A DNA stretch of 58,516 bases, taken from assembly GCA_003216975.1 (NCBI GenBank), contig QCHY01000009.1, forward strand, positions 1 to 58,516, in the 5' to 3' direction. Under the pieces are notes generated by a model. The model searched no databases. It was not told where the DNA came from and saw nothing but the letters and a program-made list of their open reading frames with translations. The position numbers were made by a program, and so were the translations under genes. This document shows positions 26,578 to 36,539 of the stretch, piece by piece. The stretch comes from Prochlorococcus sp. AG-402-I20 (GTDB taxonomy: Bacteria; Cyanobacteriota; Cyanobacteriia; PCC-6307; Cyanobiaceae). Numbering within the stretch: position 1 is the first letter of the stretch; each line of letters begins with the position of its first letter.

Positions 26578-27628
26578 TCGAATTGATAATCTCAAATATC
26601 TTATTTTCAGAATTGAGGCAATCATAATTTTTCATATTTGTTTTCATTTCACTGAGAGAATTAGAATCTATCAAATTAGATAAAGTGTTTTTCAAAATAT
26701 CTTTTTCTGGATCATGTTGATTAACTATTACGGCCCCTCCATATCTAGCCATATAAGCAGCATTTAGTTCTTGATGTTGATCCGCAGAAGCTGGAAAAGG
26801 TATTAAAATTGAAGGAGTCTTAGTTACCATTAATTCACAAATTGCACCAGATCCTGCTCTACTTATTGCAAGATCAGCATTTCTCAGCAAGGCCGACATT
26901 TCATTACTGAATTGTCTTACAACCAAATTAGCGTGGGTATCAATTTCATCTAATTTTTGATAGAAACGATCGTTTTTACCTGTCAGATGAATCACTCTAC
27001 AACCCTTATCAAGCAACCAAGGCAAGATATTTCTCACCATCTCATTCATTTTTATTGCTCCTTGACTACCTCCCATCACTACAATCAATATCCCCTCTCC
27101 GATCGGGACCCAAGGGGGAAGAGACTGATCTAAAAAAAATTCTGACCTTACAGGTGTTCCAGTAAAACTTGTTCTACACCCTTGCAAATATTTAGATGCT
27201 GATGGAATTCCTAAAGCAACATGATCACAATATCTACCCAATAACCTAGTTACTTTTCCAGGAATAGCATTAGATTCATGCAACAGAATAGGGATGCCAA
27301 TGAGTTTTGCACCGAGAATAGTAGGAGCAGATATATACCCACCTGTAGTGAAAACAACGTTAATTTTTTTTTGACGCAATAGAAACGAGACCCGAATAGA
27401 AGCAAAGAGTAATTTACATAAATCAAACATTTTTCTATAAATATTTCCTTGCAATCCTCCAACTTTTAGCTTTATTAAATTATATTTCCTGGGAACCAGT
27501 TCAATCTCTAGCCTATTTGGCACGCCTAACCACTCAATTTCCCAAGAATTTGAAAGTGAATCAGCAAAAGACAATGCAGGATAAATATGACCGCCCGTTC
27601 CGCTTGCAGCAATTAAAAGGCGAGGCAT
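26570..27628 (-). CDS. murG: UDP-GlcNAc:lipid-I transferase MurG
   Basis: Membrane-peripheral glycosyltransferase adding GlcNAc to lipid I in peptidoglycan synthesis. The 352-residue protein has the N-terminal ASGTGGHIYPALSFADSL loop, GVPNRLEIELVPR, FTTGGYISAPTI, LLHESNAIPGKVTRLLG, and the C-domain VVMGGSQGAIKMNEMV, RAGSGAICELMVTKTPSILIPFP and DQHQELNAAYM. These are all MurG signatures. Start ATG 27628. Divergent from the exported orphan gene. Confidence 0.97.
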   Translation of the reverse strand: MPRLLIAASGTGGHIYPALSFADSLSNSWEIEWLGVPNRLEIELVPRKYNLIKLKVGGLQGNIYRKMFDLCKLLFASIRVSFLLRQKKINVVFTTGGYISAPTILGAKLIGIPILLHESNAIPGKVTRLLGRYCDHVALGIPSASKYLQGCRTSFTGTPVRSEFFLDQSLPPWVPIGEGILIVVMGGSQGAIKMNEMVRNILPWLLDKGCRVIHLTGKNDRFYQKLDEIDTHANLVVRQFSNEMSALLRNADLAISRAGSGAICELMVTKTPSILIPFPASADQHQELNAAYMARYGGAVIVNQHDPEKDILKNTLSNLIDSNSLSEMKTNMKNYDCLNSENKIFEIINSIS

Positions 27629-27683
27629 AAATCAAACAACCTTATCCTTGGAGGCTAAGTTATATTGAGTAAAAAAGGTAGGC

Positions 27684-28403
27684 GTGCGACATTCACTGAT
27701 AGCGAAATCAATAATTTTTTTATTGCTCTATCCCCTAACGATCAATTCTGCTTTAAGTAAAAATATAGATAATCAATTATTAATTAATCAATTGGAGGGA
27801 TACCTGAACCATAGAAAGGATAATTTGCTAAAAGATCTATTTTTACAAAAATCATTCAATCAGTTTAACAACAAGTATTTAGACTTTCGAAAAAAATATA
27901 AAGATGCAAAATGGTCAATTCAACGAATAAGAAATGATCAAAATAAATTATTGCTAGATATAAAAATCGTATCTACAAGAGAGATTAATGATCAACTTTA
28001 TAATCTATATACCAAGCAAACTGTTAAGATAGAGACTTACAAAAATAAAATCAAAGGATATGAAGTTATAGACGAAGAATCAATTCTAAATAGCCAAAAT
28101 TCACCTCTTATTATAAAAATTTTAACTCCAGATCAAGTTCTTAGTGGTGAAAAATATGAAATGAATTTAATTATTGAAAACCCATTAGATAATTCTTTAA
28201 CTGCTAGTGGAATGATAGTACTTAAAAACGAATTTAATAAGAACATATTAAATGATAGCTTTGGGATTGAGCCAAATCAATCAGGTGGTTTATTTAAATA
28301 TATTCAAGCACCCTTAAACCCTGGTTCTCAAACCATTTCAGCAATAATTACTCATCCTGAAGGGATTTATTTAATTACAAAGAAAATTAAAGTAGGTTTA
28401 TAA
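27684..28403 (+). CDS. Exported protein of unknown function
   Basis: A 239-residue protein with a signal-peptide-like N-terminus: basic MRHSLIAKS, hydrophobic IIFLLLYPLTINSA, then a likely cleavage near Ala23. The middle is rich in charged helices and K/N/Q. The C-terminal third has beta-like repeats with Pro and Gly (TPDQVLSGEKYEMNLIIENPLD, APLNPGSQTISAIITHPEG), resembling an Ig-like or immunoglobulin-type extracytoplasmic domain (weak inference). I recognise no family. It begins with GTG at 27684 and ends on a terminator hairpin whose 5' arm includes the last codons. Confidence 0.75.
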   Translation: MRHSLIAKSIIFLLLYPLTINSALSKNIDNQLLINQLEGYLNHRKDNLLKDLFLQKSFNQFNNKYLDFRKKYKDAKWSIQRIRNDQNKLLLDIKIVSTREINDQLYNLYTKQTVKIETYKNKIKGYEVIDEESILNSQNSPLIIKILTPDQVLSGEKYEMNLIIENPLDNSLTASGMIVLKNEFNKNILNDSFGIEPNQSGGLFKYIQAPLNPGSQTISAIITHPEGIYLITKKIKVGL

Positions 28404-28417
28404 AAAACCTACTTTAA
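28387..28417. terminator. Bidirectional hairpin overlapping the stop of the exported gene
   Basis: A perfect 13-bp inverted repeat (28387-28399 with 28405-28417) with a 5-base AT loop contains the stop codon of the exported-protein gene. It lies between that gene and convergent pgk, so it can end both transcripts. It lacks a long T-tract, which lowers certainty. Confidence 0.6.
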
Positions 28418-28443
28418 GCAATCATAAAATTAGATTGAATTTA

Positions 28444-29649
28444 CTAAGCATCATCTAGAGCAGAAACTCCAGGGAGAATTTTCCCTTCCAAAAGTTCAAG
28501 ACTAGCTCCACCCCCAGTCGAAATATGAGACATATTTTTCGCTAGACCTGCTTTCTCAACTGCTGCCACTGAATCTCCACCTCCAATAATTGTGCAGCAT
28601 CCTTGAGCACTTAATTCAGCCAAAGTATTTGCTATTGCATTTGTTCCATTTGCAAATTTCTCAAATTCAAACACGCCCATCGGTCCATTCCAAATAATAG
28701 TTTTGCAATCTTTCAGAGCATCCTGAAAAAGTTCAACTGATTCTGAACCAATATCCAATCCCATCCAACCTTCGCTAATAGCATCTACTTTTGAAGATTT
28801 ACTATTTGCATCAGGAGAAAAATTATCGGCCAAAACAACATCACTTGGCAAAAGAAACTCAACTCCTTTATCTTTCGCTTTCTTCTCCAAAGCACTAGCT
28901 AATTCGAGCTTATCTTCTTCGACAAGACTATTACCAACAGATAATCCTCTAGCTTTATAAAAAGTAAATATCATCCCACCACCAACAATTATCTTGTCGC
29001 ATTTATCAATCAAAGACTCCAAAACACCGATCTTACTACTTACTTTTGAACCGCCAACAATTGCTGCTAAGGGTTTTTTAGGTTGATCAACAGCTCCTTG
29101 AAGATATTTAAGTTCTTTTTCCATTAAATAGCCAGCCACACAAGGGTTTAAGAACTTTGTAACTCCCTCAGTTGAAGCATGAGCGCGGTGAGCAGCACCA
29201 AAAGCATCATTAACATAGACTTCGGCCAAAGAAGCTAGTTCCTTTGCAAATTCTGTGTCGTTTTTTTCTTCACCAGCAATAAATCTAACATTTTCCAAAA
29301 GGACAACATCGCCATTGGACATAGCATCAATTTTTGATTTGGCTTCAGCTCCTACACAACTTTCAGTTTTTACAACTGTTTTACCAAGCAATTCACTTAG
29401 TCTTTGAGCGACAGCAGTCAAACGCATTGTTTCATTAACCTGTCCCTTTGGCCTGCCGAAATGAGCAGAAAGAATAACTCTTGCACTCTTTTCAAGAAGG
29501 TCATTAATAGTTGGTAAAGCAGCACGAATTCTTGTGTCATCAGTTATTTGCCCCTCATCTCCTAATGGGACATTAAAATCAACTCTCACGAAAACACGTT
29601 TGCCGCATAAGTCTTCAGCGCCGAGACTTGACAGGGAACGCTTAGACAT
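28444..29649 (-). CDS. pgk: Phosphoglycerate kinase
   Basis: Reversible phosphoryl transfer between 1,3-bisphosphoglycerate and ADP, used in the Calvin cycle and glycolysis. The 401-residue protein has the N-domain substrate signature [31 protein letters not shown], and the nucleotide-binding [29 protein letters not shown] and [13 protein letters not shown]. Start ATG at 29649. Upstream is the long non-coding gap 29650-30130. Confidence 0.98.
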   Translation of the reverse strand: MSKRSLSSLGAEDLCGKRVFVRVDFNVPLGDEGQITDDTRIRAALPTINDLLEKSARVILSAHFGRPKGQVNETMRLTAVAQRLSELLGKTVVKTESCVGAEAKSKIDAMSNGDVVLLENVRFIAGEEKNDTEFAKELASLAEVYVNDAFGAAHRAHASTEGVTKFLNPCVAGYLMEKELKYLQGAVDQPKKPLAAIVGGSKVSSKIGVLESLIDKCDKIIVGGGMIFTFYKARGLSVGNSLVEEDKLELASALEKKAKDKGVEFLLPSDVVLADNFSPDANSKSSKVDAISEGWMGLDIGSESVELFQDALKDCKTIIWNGPMGVFEFEKFANGTNAIANTLAELSAQGCCTIIGGGDSVAAVEKAGLAKNMSHISTGGGASLELLEGKILPGVSALDDA

Positions 29650-30130
29650 AATGTATAGAATTCATAAAGGAAACTGAGTGACCATAGCTCTTAAAAGGCA
29701 CCAATTGGGTAATTACTAAGACACAGAAAAAATCTACCTAAACCTTTGAGAAACTCAAAATGGCTTTTTAGATATTAAGAGTCGATAGTTAAAATAATTA
29801 ATTAGACCTTAAATACCTGTGATTACTGGAAAAAACAAACTTATAATTTAAGTCTAAAAATCAATTTTTCTTGAACCTACAACTAGAATGAATATTGTTT
29901 TTACTGGCAAGTTATTAAATATTGTAATTCTATCAAACTAGATTGATCAATAAAATTAAACTCCCATCAGGAAATTCAGAAAAATTCAATTATTATTATC
30001 AACTTATTTACTCTTTTCAGATGATAAGTTGAACTTAGAATTTTGAAAACTGCACTTCCAAAATAAATCAAAAATCAGCTTTTACAATTTTTAAATTAAT
30101 CAATTTCAACCAACTTCCTTCTTAAATTCC
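29650..30130. other. 481-base intergenic region between divergent pgk and the YlqF GTPase gene
   Basis: No open reading frame of note, no tRNA and no rRNA found here. It is very AT-rich. A 9-bp inverted repeat occurs at 29999-30007 and 30024-30032 (16-base loop). It must hold promoters for both divergent genes. A small regulatory RNA is possible but I see no recognisable motif. Confidence 0.6.
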
Positions 30131-30997
30131 GTGAACAAGCAGCTTATACAATGGTATCCAGGGCATATTGCTAAAGCAGAAAAACAATTACAGGAGCATC
30201 TGAATAAAGTTGATTTAGTTTTCGAAGTGCGAGACGCACGAATACCTCTTGCCACTTCTCATCCATATCTTCAAAAATGGTTAAAAGGAAAGAAGCAAAT
30301 ATTAGTTATTAATAGAAAAGACATGATCAATGTCGATGCCCATAAAGCTTGGGACAAAAAATTAAGGTCAGAAGGGAAAGTTCCATGGTGGTGTGATGCA
30401 AAAACTGGAACAGGCGTTCTCCAAATAAAACAAGCCGCGATTCGTGCTGGGCGAGAATTAAATCAAAGACGTCTCAACCGAGGGATGAAAAATCGTGCAA
30501 TTAGAGTTCTAACCCTTGGTTTCCCAAATGTTGGAAAATCTGCTCTCATCAACAGACTCGTTAAAAAGAAGGTTGTATCCAGCTCAAGAAAACCTGGGGT
30601 CACAAGAAGTTTAAGATGGGTAAGGTTGGGACAAGATCTGGATCTATTGGATGCTCCTGGAGTTCTGCCGCCTAGATTTGAAGATCAAAATGCAGCGTTA
30701 AAATTAGCTATTTGTGATGATATTGGTCAAGCCGCATACGATACTGAACAAGTAGCCATTAACTTTATGAAACTTCTTGAGACATTAGAAAACAAACAAG
30801 AAGCGGGAATCAAGTCAATGTGTCTTCAAAATAGATATGGAATATTTGTCAATAAAACCATTAAAGACAAATCTTTATGGCTACTTTCAGCAGCAGAACG
30901 TCACACTTCTGGAGATACTCGAAGAATGTCTCAAAGATTACTTGATGATTTTCGCAAAAATTTATTGGGCAATATCTCTCTTGAACTCCCAAAATGA
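30131..30997 (+). CDS. rbgA: YlqF/RbgA-type ribosome-assembly GTPase
   Basis: A circularly permuted GTPase of the late 50S assembly pathway. The order of motifs is G4 (VINRKDMI, an NKxD variant), G5-like segment (CDAKTGTG), then G1 GFPNVGKSALINRL, G2 SSRKPGVTRS and G3 DAPGVLPP, which defines the permuted family. It has 288 residues with the N-terminal MNKQLIQWYPGHIAKAEKQ typical of YlqF. Start GTG 30131. The RluD gene begins at its TGA with a 4-base overlap. Confidence 0.94.
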   Translation: MNKQLIQWYPGHIAKAEKQLQEHLNKVDLVFEVRDARIPLATSHPYLQKWLKGKKQILVINRKDMINVDAHKAWDKKLRSEGKVPWWCDAKTGTGVLQIKQAAIRAGRELNQRRLNRGMKNRAIRVLTLGFPNVGKSALINRLVKKKVVSSSRKPGVTRSLRWVRLGQDLDLLDAPGVLPPRFEDQNAALKLAICDDIGQAAYDTEQVAINFMKLLETLENKQEAGIKSMCLQNRYGIFVNKTIKDKSLWLLSAAERHTSGDTRRMSQRLLDDFRKNLLGNISLELPK

Positions 30998-31974
30998 ATA
31001 AAGAAATCAAACATGAATTTGGGCAAGGACCAGGTGAATTATTTGAGGGTGAATATGAGAAACCTTTGCCTATGAGGCTGGATAGATGGCTGGTAAGTCA
31101 ACGCGCCGAACAAAGTAGGGCTCATATTCAGAAGTTCATTGAAGCGGGGTTGGCAAGAGTGAACGGTAAAACTGGAAAAGCAAAAACTCCTATTAGGCCA
31201 GGTGACATAATTCAACTTTGGGTTCCACCACCTGAGCCTCTTTCTTACTTACAGCCAGAAGAAATTGATTTAGATATTTTATATGAAGATAATCATTTAA
31301 TAGTCATTAATAAAACAGCAGGGATAGCAGTTCATCCTGCACCAGGGAATAAATCAGGAACATTAGTCAATGGATTAATCAATCATTGTCCAGACTTACC
31401 AGGCATCGGAGGTAAATTAAGACCTGGAATAGTTCATCGCTTAGATAAAGACACAACTGGATGTATTGTCGTAGCAAAGACTCAAGAAGCCTTAGTTAAA
31501 CTACAAATTCAAATACAAAAAAGAATAGCCTCAAGGAATTATCTGGCTGTTGTTCATGGATCTATTAAAGACAATGAAGGTATGATTGTCGGATGTATTG
31601 GTCGACATCCAAAAGATAGAAAAAAATATGCTGTAGTTGATGAGGGCTCTGGTAGATATGCTTGTACTCATTGGAAATTAATTGAAAACCTTGGAAATTT
31701 TTCTCTTCTTAAATTCAAACTTGATACAGGTAGAACACATCAAATTCGTGTTCATAGTGCACACATAGGTCATCCTATTATTGGAGACCAAACTTATAGT
31801 AGGTGTAAAAAATTACCTATTAAACTTGTTGGCCAAGCTTTACATGCAGTTGAATTGGGTTTAATACACCCAATAACATTAGAAAAAATGAAGTTTACAG
31901 CTCCATTACCTAAAGATTTTGAACGAGTTTTAAAAGTTTTACAATCTAAAAATAATATTATTTTGGAAGCCTAG
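30994..31974 (+). CDS. rluD: RluD-type 23S rRNA pseudouridine synthase
   Basis: The 326-residue protein has an S4 RNA-binding domain (about residues 20-75: LDRWLVSQRAEQSRAHIQKFIEAGLARVNG) and the RluA-family catalytic domain with the conserved HRLDKDTTGCIVVAKT, where the Asp is the catalytic residue, then KLDTGRTHQIRVH and HPIIGDQTYS. It probably modifies helix 69 of 23S rRNA, inferred from family. Overlap of 4 bases with the YlqF GTPase suggests a ribosome-assembly pair. It ends overlapping the convergent ABC gene by 17 bases. Confidence 0.95.
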   Translation: MNKEIKHEFGQGPGELFEGEYEKPLPMRLDRWLVSQRAEQSRAHIQKFIEAGLARVNGKTGKAKTPIRPGDIIQLWVPPPEPLSYLQPEEIDLDILYEDNHLIVINKTAGIAVHPAPGNKSGTLVNGLINHCPDLPGIGGKLRPGIVHRLDKDTTGCIVVAKTQEALVKLQIQIQKRIASRNYLAVVHGSIKDNEGMIVGCIGRHPKDRKKYAVVDEGSGRYACTHWKLIENLGNFSLLKFKLDTGRTHQIRVHSAHIGHPIIGDQTYSRCKKLPIKLVGQALHAVELGLIHPITLEKMKFTAPLPKDFERVLKVLQSKNNIILEA

Positions 31975-33562
31975 GACAAGCCTTCACCATCTTTTTTGTT
32001 AGGTATTCTTGAGGATTATTTAACAAATTTTTTCCAGAATTCTCTTCGATAATTTTACCTTTATCAAACACTAATACTCTGTGACAAAAACCTGCCGCAA
32101 CAGATAAGTCATGCGTTATGAACAACATAGACAGTTTTAATTTTGCTTGCAAAGAGCGAAGTAACTCCAAAACTTCTGCTTGGATTTCTGCATCTAACAT
32201 ACTTACACTTTCATCACATATTAGTATTTTGGGAGTAAGTGCCAGTGCTCTTGCAATAACTACTCTTTGCTGTTGTCCTCCTGAAAGTTGAGCAGGGAAA
32301 CGTTTTTCATACATTGCTGTTGGCGTTAAACCAACTAGTTCTAAAAGATGACGAGCTTTTTCTCTAGCTTTAGATGGACTTAACAATTTATGGATAAGAA
32401 TTGGATCTATAATTGCATCAATTACTGACATCTTAGGATTCAAAGATGCAGAAGGATCTTGAAAAATAATTTGAATATATTTACGTACTTGTTTTAAAGA
32501 TTTCCTATTGATAGTTGAAATATTCTTTCCAAGGAAAAAAACATTTCCACCTCTTGTAGGCAATAAACCAGTCAACGCTCTACATAAAGTACTCTTTCCA
32601 CATCCTGATGGGCCTACGATACCAAGAGTTTCACCTTCATGCAGAGAAAAGGTAACTTCATTTATAGCTTTCAACCAAAAAGAATTGAAAGGCCAAAAGC
32701 CTGAATTATGCCAGCAACGTAAACTATTTACACTCAATAATATGGTGCTTTTATTTATTATTTCTCTATCAGAACCCTCTAGAATTTTACTCGAGTTAAC
32801 TAATCTTTGAGAAATCTCAGTTTTTGGATTAGCAACTATCTCTTTAATATTTCCAGACTCGACTATATGTCCACAATTAAGTATTGCAATTTTGTTACAC
32901 CATTTATATGCCATTGATAAATCATGACTAATTAATAGTAAAGCTGTTCCAATCTCATCACAAAGTAAACTCAATTCACTCATGATCTGATCAGCAACTA
33001 TAGTATCTAAACTCGTTGTAGGTTCATCAGCAATTATCAAAGGAGGTCTCAAACAAATTGCCAAAGCAATTGCTACACGTTGTCGCATTCCTCCACTAAA
33101 TTGATGTGGAAAAGAATTAAATCTTAAAGGATCTATTCCAACTTTTTCTAATAAGCTTTTAGCTTTTTTGACTTGATTATAAATTGGTTCAGAATTATCA
33201 TGAGCTTTAAAAGTATCAACCAAATGTTCGCCAACAGTCATTAAAGGATTTAAACGTGACATTGGATCCTGAAATATCAATCCAACCTCTTTCCCTCGAA
33301 TACTTTGCAAAGACAACTTGTCTAGGTCCAATACATTTTTTCCATTTAAAACAATCTCACCATCACAAACACATCCATTAGGAAGAAGCTGCATTACAGC
33401 CTTAGCAACAGTACTTTTACCACATCCTGAACTACCAACTAATGCAAGCCTATCGCCACGATTCATTTTCAAATTTAATCCTCTTAACACGTAAGTAGTA
33501 GTATTTGGATAAATAGCATTTAGTTTATTTATCTTTAAAACTTCTTTTGATGAATTATTCAT
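31958..33562 (-). CDS. Fused double ATP-binding protein of a peptide/nickel-type ABC transporter
   Basis: Two complete ABC ATPases in one 534-residue chain, as in YejF. The first half has Walker A GSSGCGKST, signature FSGGMRQRVAIA and Walker B LIIADEPTTSLD; the second has GPSGCGKSTLCRALTG, LSGGQQQRVVIARALAL and LICDESVSMLDAE. Both halves carry the oligopeptide-transporter pattern (QDPMSRLNPLMTV and QDPSASLNPKMSV). No permease or substrate-binding gene lies next to it, so the substrate is unknown. Start ATG 33562. Divergent from spoT by 49 bases; it shares its 3' end with rluD. Confidence 0.94.
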   Translation of the reverse strand: MNNSSKEVLKINKLNAIYPNTTTYVLRGLNLKMNRGDRLALVGSSGCGKSTVAKAVMQLLPNGCVCDGEIVLNGKNVLDLDKLSLQSIRGKEVGLIFQDPMSRLNPLMTVGEHLVDTFKAHDNSEPIYNQVKKAKSLLEKVGIDPLRFNSFPHQFSGGMRQRVAIALAICLRPPLIIADEPTTSLDTIVADQIMSELSLLCDEIGTALLLISHDLSMAYKWCNKIAILNCGHIVESGNIKEIVANPKTEISQRLVNSSKILEGSDREIINKSTILLSVNSLRCWHNSGFWPFNSFWLKAINEVTFSLHEGETLGIVGPSGCGKSTLCRALTGLLPTRGGNVFFLGKNISTINRKSLKQVRKYIQIIFQDPSASLNPKMSVIDAIIDPILIHKLLSPSKAREKARHLLELVGLTPTAMYEKRFPAQLSGGQQQRVVIARALALTPKILICDESVSMLDAEIQAEVLELLRSLQAKLKLSMLFITHDLSVAAGFCHRVLVFDKGKIIEENSGKNLLNNPQEYLTKKMVKACPRLPK

Positions 33563-33611
33563 AAAAAGGTAGCAAGAAATGTTGAGTTTGAATAAAATAA
33601 ATTAAGCTTCA

Positions 33612-35954
33612 GTGCTGATGTCTAAAGTAACCTCTGCACACAATTCAAGCCAGACTCATATCGTCTGTGAGGAATTTTTTGATGGCCAGCCGAAACTTAG
33701 AACTCATCAGATCAAACATATTGATGATTATGAAATTATTTTGCCAGAGTGGTTAAAAAATTGCATTCAAAATATTCCGCCAGGGATAGGAGCCAGTTGC
33801 CCAAGAGATTCTGAAGCACTTTTAGTTGCGTCTTTTGATCTTGCATTTCAATTGCATAAAGGACAATACAGAAAAAGTGGTGAACCTTACATAATCCATC
33901 CAGTTGCAGTGGCTGACTTACTAAGAGAGATAGGTGCAAGCGCTAGTGTAATTGCAGCAGGTTTTTTACATGACGTCGTCGAAGATACAGAAATAACTCC
34001 AGAACAACTAGAGGGGTATTTTGGTAGTGAAGTTAGATATCTAGTTGAAGGTGTAACTAAATTAGGCGGAATCCATTTTAATAATCGGACAGAAGCTCAG
34101 GCAGAAAACTTACGTAAAATGTTTCTAGCTATGGCTAGCGATATTCGAGTTGTACTTGTGAAACTTGCAGATAGGCTTCACAATATGAGAACTATTAATT
34201 ACTTAGACAAAGAGAAGCAAATTCGAATAGCTAAAGAAACGAGAGAAATTTATGCTCCTCTCGCAAACCGTTTAGGAATCGGACGCTTCAAATGGGAACT
34301 AGAGGACCTAGCATTTAAACTTTTAGAACCAGATCCTTTCCGAGAAATTCAACAACAAATAGCTAGTAAACGTAGTGAAAGAGAAGAGAGATTAAATACA
34401 ACTGTTCAATTACTAAAAGATCGCCTGAACTCAGCAGGCCTTAGTCAATGTGAAGTTAGTGGCAGGCCAAAGCATTTATATGGAATATGGAGCAAAATGC
34501 AAAGACAGCAAAAAGAATTTCATGAGATTTTTGATGTTGCTGCTCTGAGGATTCTTGTCTCAGATGTCGAGACATGTTATCGAGCTCTTGCTGTTGTCCA
34601 TGACACATTCAGACCTATACCTGGTCGGTTCAAAGACTATATAGGCCTACCGAAACCAAATGGCTATCAATCGCTACATACAGCTGTAATTGGCAGGCAC
34701 AGACCTATTGAGGTGCAAATCAGGACTCCAGAAATGCATAGGGTTTCAGAATTTGGAATTGCAGCTCACTGGAAGTATAAAGAAGGAGGATCTCCTGCTA
34801 ATCCTGATTCCGAAAAATTTAATTGGTTACGCCAACTAGTCGAATGGCAACAAGAAGATGGGGTTAATGATCACAATGACTACCTTGCATCAATTAAAGA
34901 GGATTTATTTGATGAAGAAGTATTTGTTTTTACTCCAAAAGGAGATGTTTTGGGATTAAGGAATGGTTCAACAGCAATCGATTTTGCTTATCGTATTCAT
35001 TCAGAAGTAGGGAATCATTGCAATGGTGCAAGAATTAATGATCGTCTTTGCGTATTATCAACACCGCTTGAAAATGGAGATTTCGTTGAGATACTCACTC
35101 ATAATAGCTCTCATCCAAGCTTAGATTGGTTAAATTATGTAGCCACACCCACAGCTAGAAATCGCATTAGGCAATGGTATAAGAAAAGTCATCGTCAAGA
35201 AACAATAATAAGAGGGAAGGAACTACTAGAACAAGAATTCGGTCGTAAAGGAATTGATAATTTACTTAAAGGTGAAGCAATAACAAAAGTTGTCGAGAGA
35301 TGTAATCTAAAGTCTACGGAAGATTTATTAGCTGCACTTGGATTTGGGGCATTAACCCTACATCAAGTGATTAATAGATATAGAGAAGAGATGAAAATAC
35401 AAAACCAGCTACCTGAGACTGAATTAAGCGATATCGAGCTAGCAAACCAAATTGGATCACAAGTAAATCTAGCTCCAAACAAATCAAAAATATCTCAAAA
35501 AAAGTATTCGCCAATAGTTGGCTTAGATGGCCTTGACTATCGACTTGGGGGGTGTTGCAGCCCTTTACCAGGGGAATCAATACTCGGAACAATTGCACTC
35601 GGCAATCATGGAATCACGATACATCGAGCTAATTGTGTCAATATACAATCAATACCTAACAACAGAAGACTTTCAGTTAAATGGAATAGCGATTCACATA
35701 TTAAAGAAGAGAAATTTCCTATTCAATTAAGAATTGAAGTGATTGATAGAGTCGGAGTACTTAAAGACATATTAATGAGACTTTCTGATAGAGGAATTAA
35801 TGTAATCGATGCAAGAGTTAAAACATCTCAAGGTAAACCTGCATGCATAGACCTCAGGGTTGAACTGGAAAGCGTTAATCAATTAGAAATTACTATCAAT
35901 CAAATACGCTCAATGGTTGATGTCTTAGATATTGCAAGGACTGGAATTAATTAA
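33612..35954 (+). CDS. spoT: RSH-family (p)ppGpp synthetase/hydrolase
   Basis: Bifunctional stringent-response enzyme. The 780-residue protein has the HD hydrolase (YRKSGEPYIIHPVAVADLL, FLHDVVEDTE at about 120), the synthetase with RFKDYIGLPKPNGYQSLHT (about 338), a TGS domain near residue 436 (EVFVFTPKGDVLGLRNGSTAIDFAYRIHSEVG), a zinc-finger-like GGCCSPLPGESI and C-terminal ACT domain (VIDRVGVLKDILMRL). RFKD, not EFDD, in the synthetase is the pattern associated with bifunctional enzymes, and the intact HDVVED supports hydrolase activity. Start: GTG 33612 or ATG 33618. Confidence 0.96.
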   Translation: MLMSKVTSAHNSSQTHIVCEEFFDGQPKLRTHQIKHIDDYEIILPEWLKNCIQNIPPGIGASCPRDSEALLVASFDLAFQLHKGQYRKSGEPYIIHPVAVADLLREIGASASVIAAGFLHDVVEDTEITPEQLEGYFGSEVRYLVEGVTKLGGIHFNNRTEAQAENLRKMFLAMASDIRVVLVKLADRLHNMRTINYLDKEKQIRIAKETREIYAPLANRLGIGRFKWELEDLAFKLLEPDPFREIQQQIASKRSEREERLNTTVQLLKDRLNSAGLSQCEVSGRPKHLYGIWSKMQRQQKEFHEIFDVAALRILVSDVETCYRALAVVHDTFRPIPGRFKDYIGLPKPNGYQSLHTAVIGRHRPIEVQIRTPEMHRVSEFGIAAHWKYKEGGSPANPDSEKFNWLRQLVEWQQEDGVNDHNDYLASIKEDLFDEEVFVFTPKGDVLGLRNGSTAIDFAYRIHSEVGNHCNGARINDRLCVLSTPLENGDFVEILTHNSSHPSLDWLNYVATPTARNRIRQWYKKSHRQETIIRGKELLEQEFGRKGIDNLLKGEAITKVVERCNLKSTEDLLAALGFGALTLHQVINRYREEMKIQNQLPETELSDIELANQIGSQVNLAPNKSKISQKKYSPIVGLDGLDYRLGGCCSPLPGESILGTIALGNHGITIHRANCVNIQSIPNNRRLSVKWNSDSHIKEEKFPIQLRIEVIDRVGVLKDILMRLSDRGINVIDARVKTSQGKPACIDLRVELESVNQLEITINQIRSMVDVLDIARTGIN

Positions 35955-36012
35955 CTTTTTAAAAAACCCGAAAGATTATTTAACACAAATAAATGATATC
36001 TAATATATAAAT

Positions 36013-36468
36013 TTAAATTTTTTTAGAAAGTTTTTTGAGTAGAAAATATAGGCCCAATGCACCAATTATTCCAGTCAAAAAGCCCATACATATCGAGCCA
36101 ATTATCAGTCGAGAACTCAAGTACCAACCTTGAGACCACAACTCATTAGTAGTTATACGGCTAAAATCTACTATATTTTTATCTTTACTGAGTATTACAG
36201 AGCCTAGTCTGTAATTAAAATAATAAAGAGGAACATAAGTAAATGGGTTGCTAATCCAGGTTCCAACAGCAGCCAAAATAATATTTCCCTTGAAGATTTT
36301 TGCTAAAAACACACCCATTAAGGTTTGCAAACCAAAGAATGGAAAGCAACCACTAAATATCCCTACGCCCAATCCTAATGCTCTCTGAGAGGGAGAACCT
36401 TCCTGATTCCAGAGCCAAGAGATAAATATACGAATTCTTTGTATTAGATTTAGGAAGATTTTTTTCAT
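36013..36468 (-). CDS. DUF2062-family membrane protein
   Basis: The 151-residue protein has three to four hydrophobic segments. The motif SPSQRALGLGVGIFSGCFPFFGLQTLMGVFLA followed by GTWISNPFTYVPLYYFNYRLGS is diagnostic of DUF2062. The function is unknown. It starts at ATG 36468, and a short C-terminal lysine tail follows the last helix. It lies between RSH and mnmE and is the only minus-strand gene between them. Confidence 0.87.
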   Translation of the reverse strand: MKKIFLNLIQRIRIFISWLWNQEGSPSQRALGLGVGIFSGCFPFFGLQTLMGVFLAKIFKGNIILAAVGTWISNPFTYVPLYYFNYRLGSVILSKDKNIVDFSRITTNELWSQGWYLSSRLIIGSICMGFLTGIIGALGLYFLLKKLSKKI

Positions 36469-36539
36469 ATATTAAAAAATCTTGGTCCAAAAAACAAACC
36501 TAGATTTGATCTTAGTGAAGATTGCATGATTATTGATTA

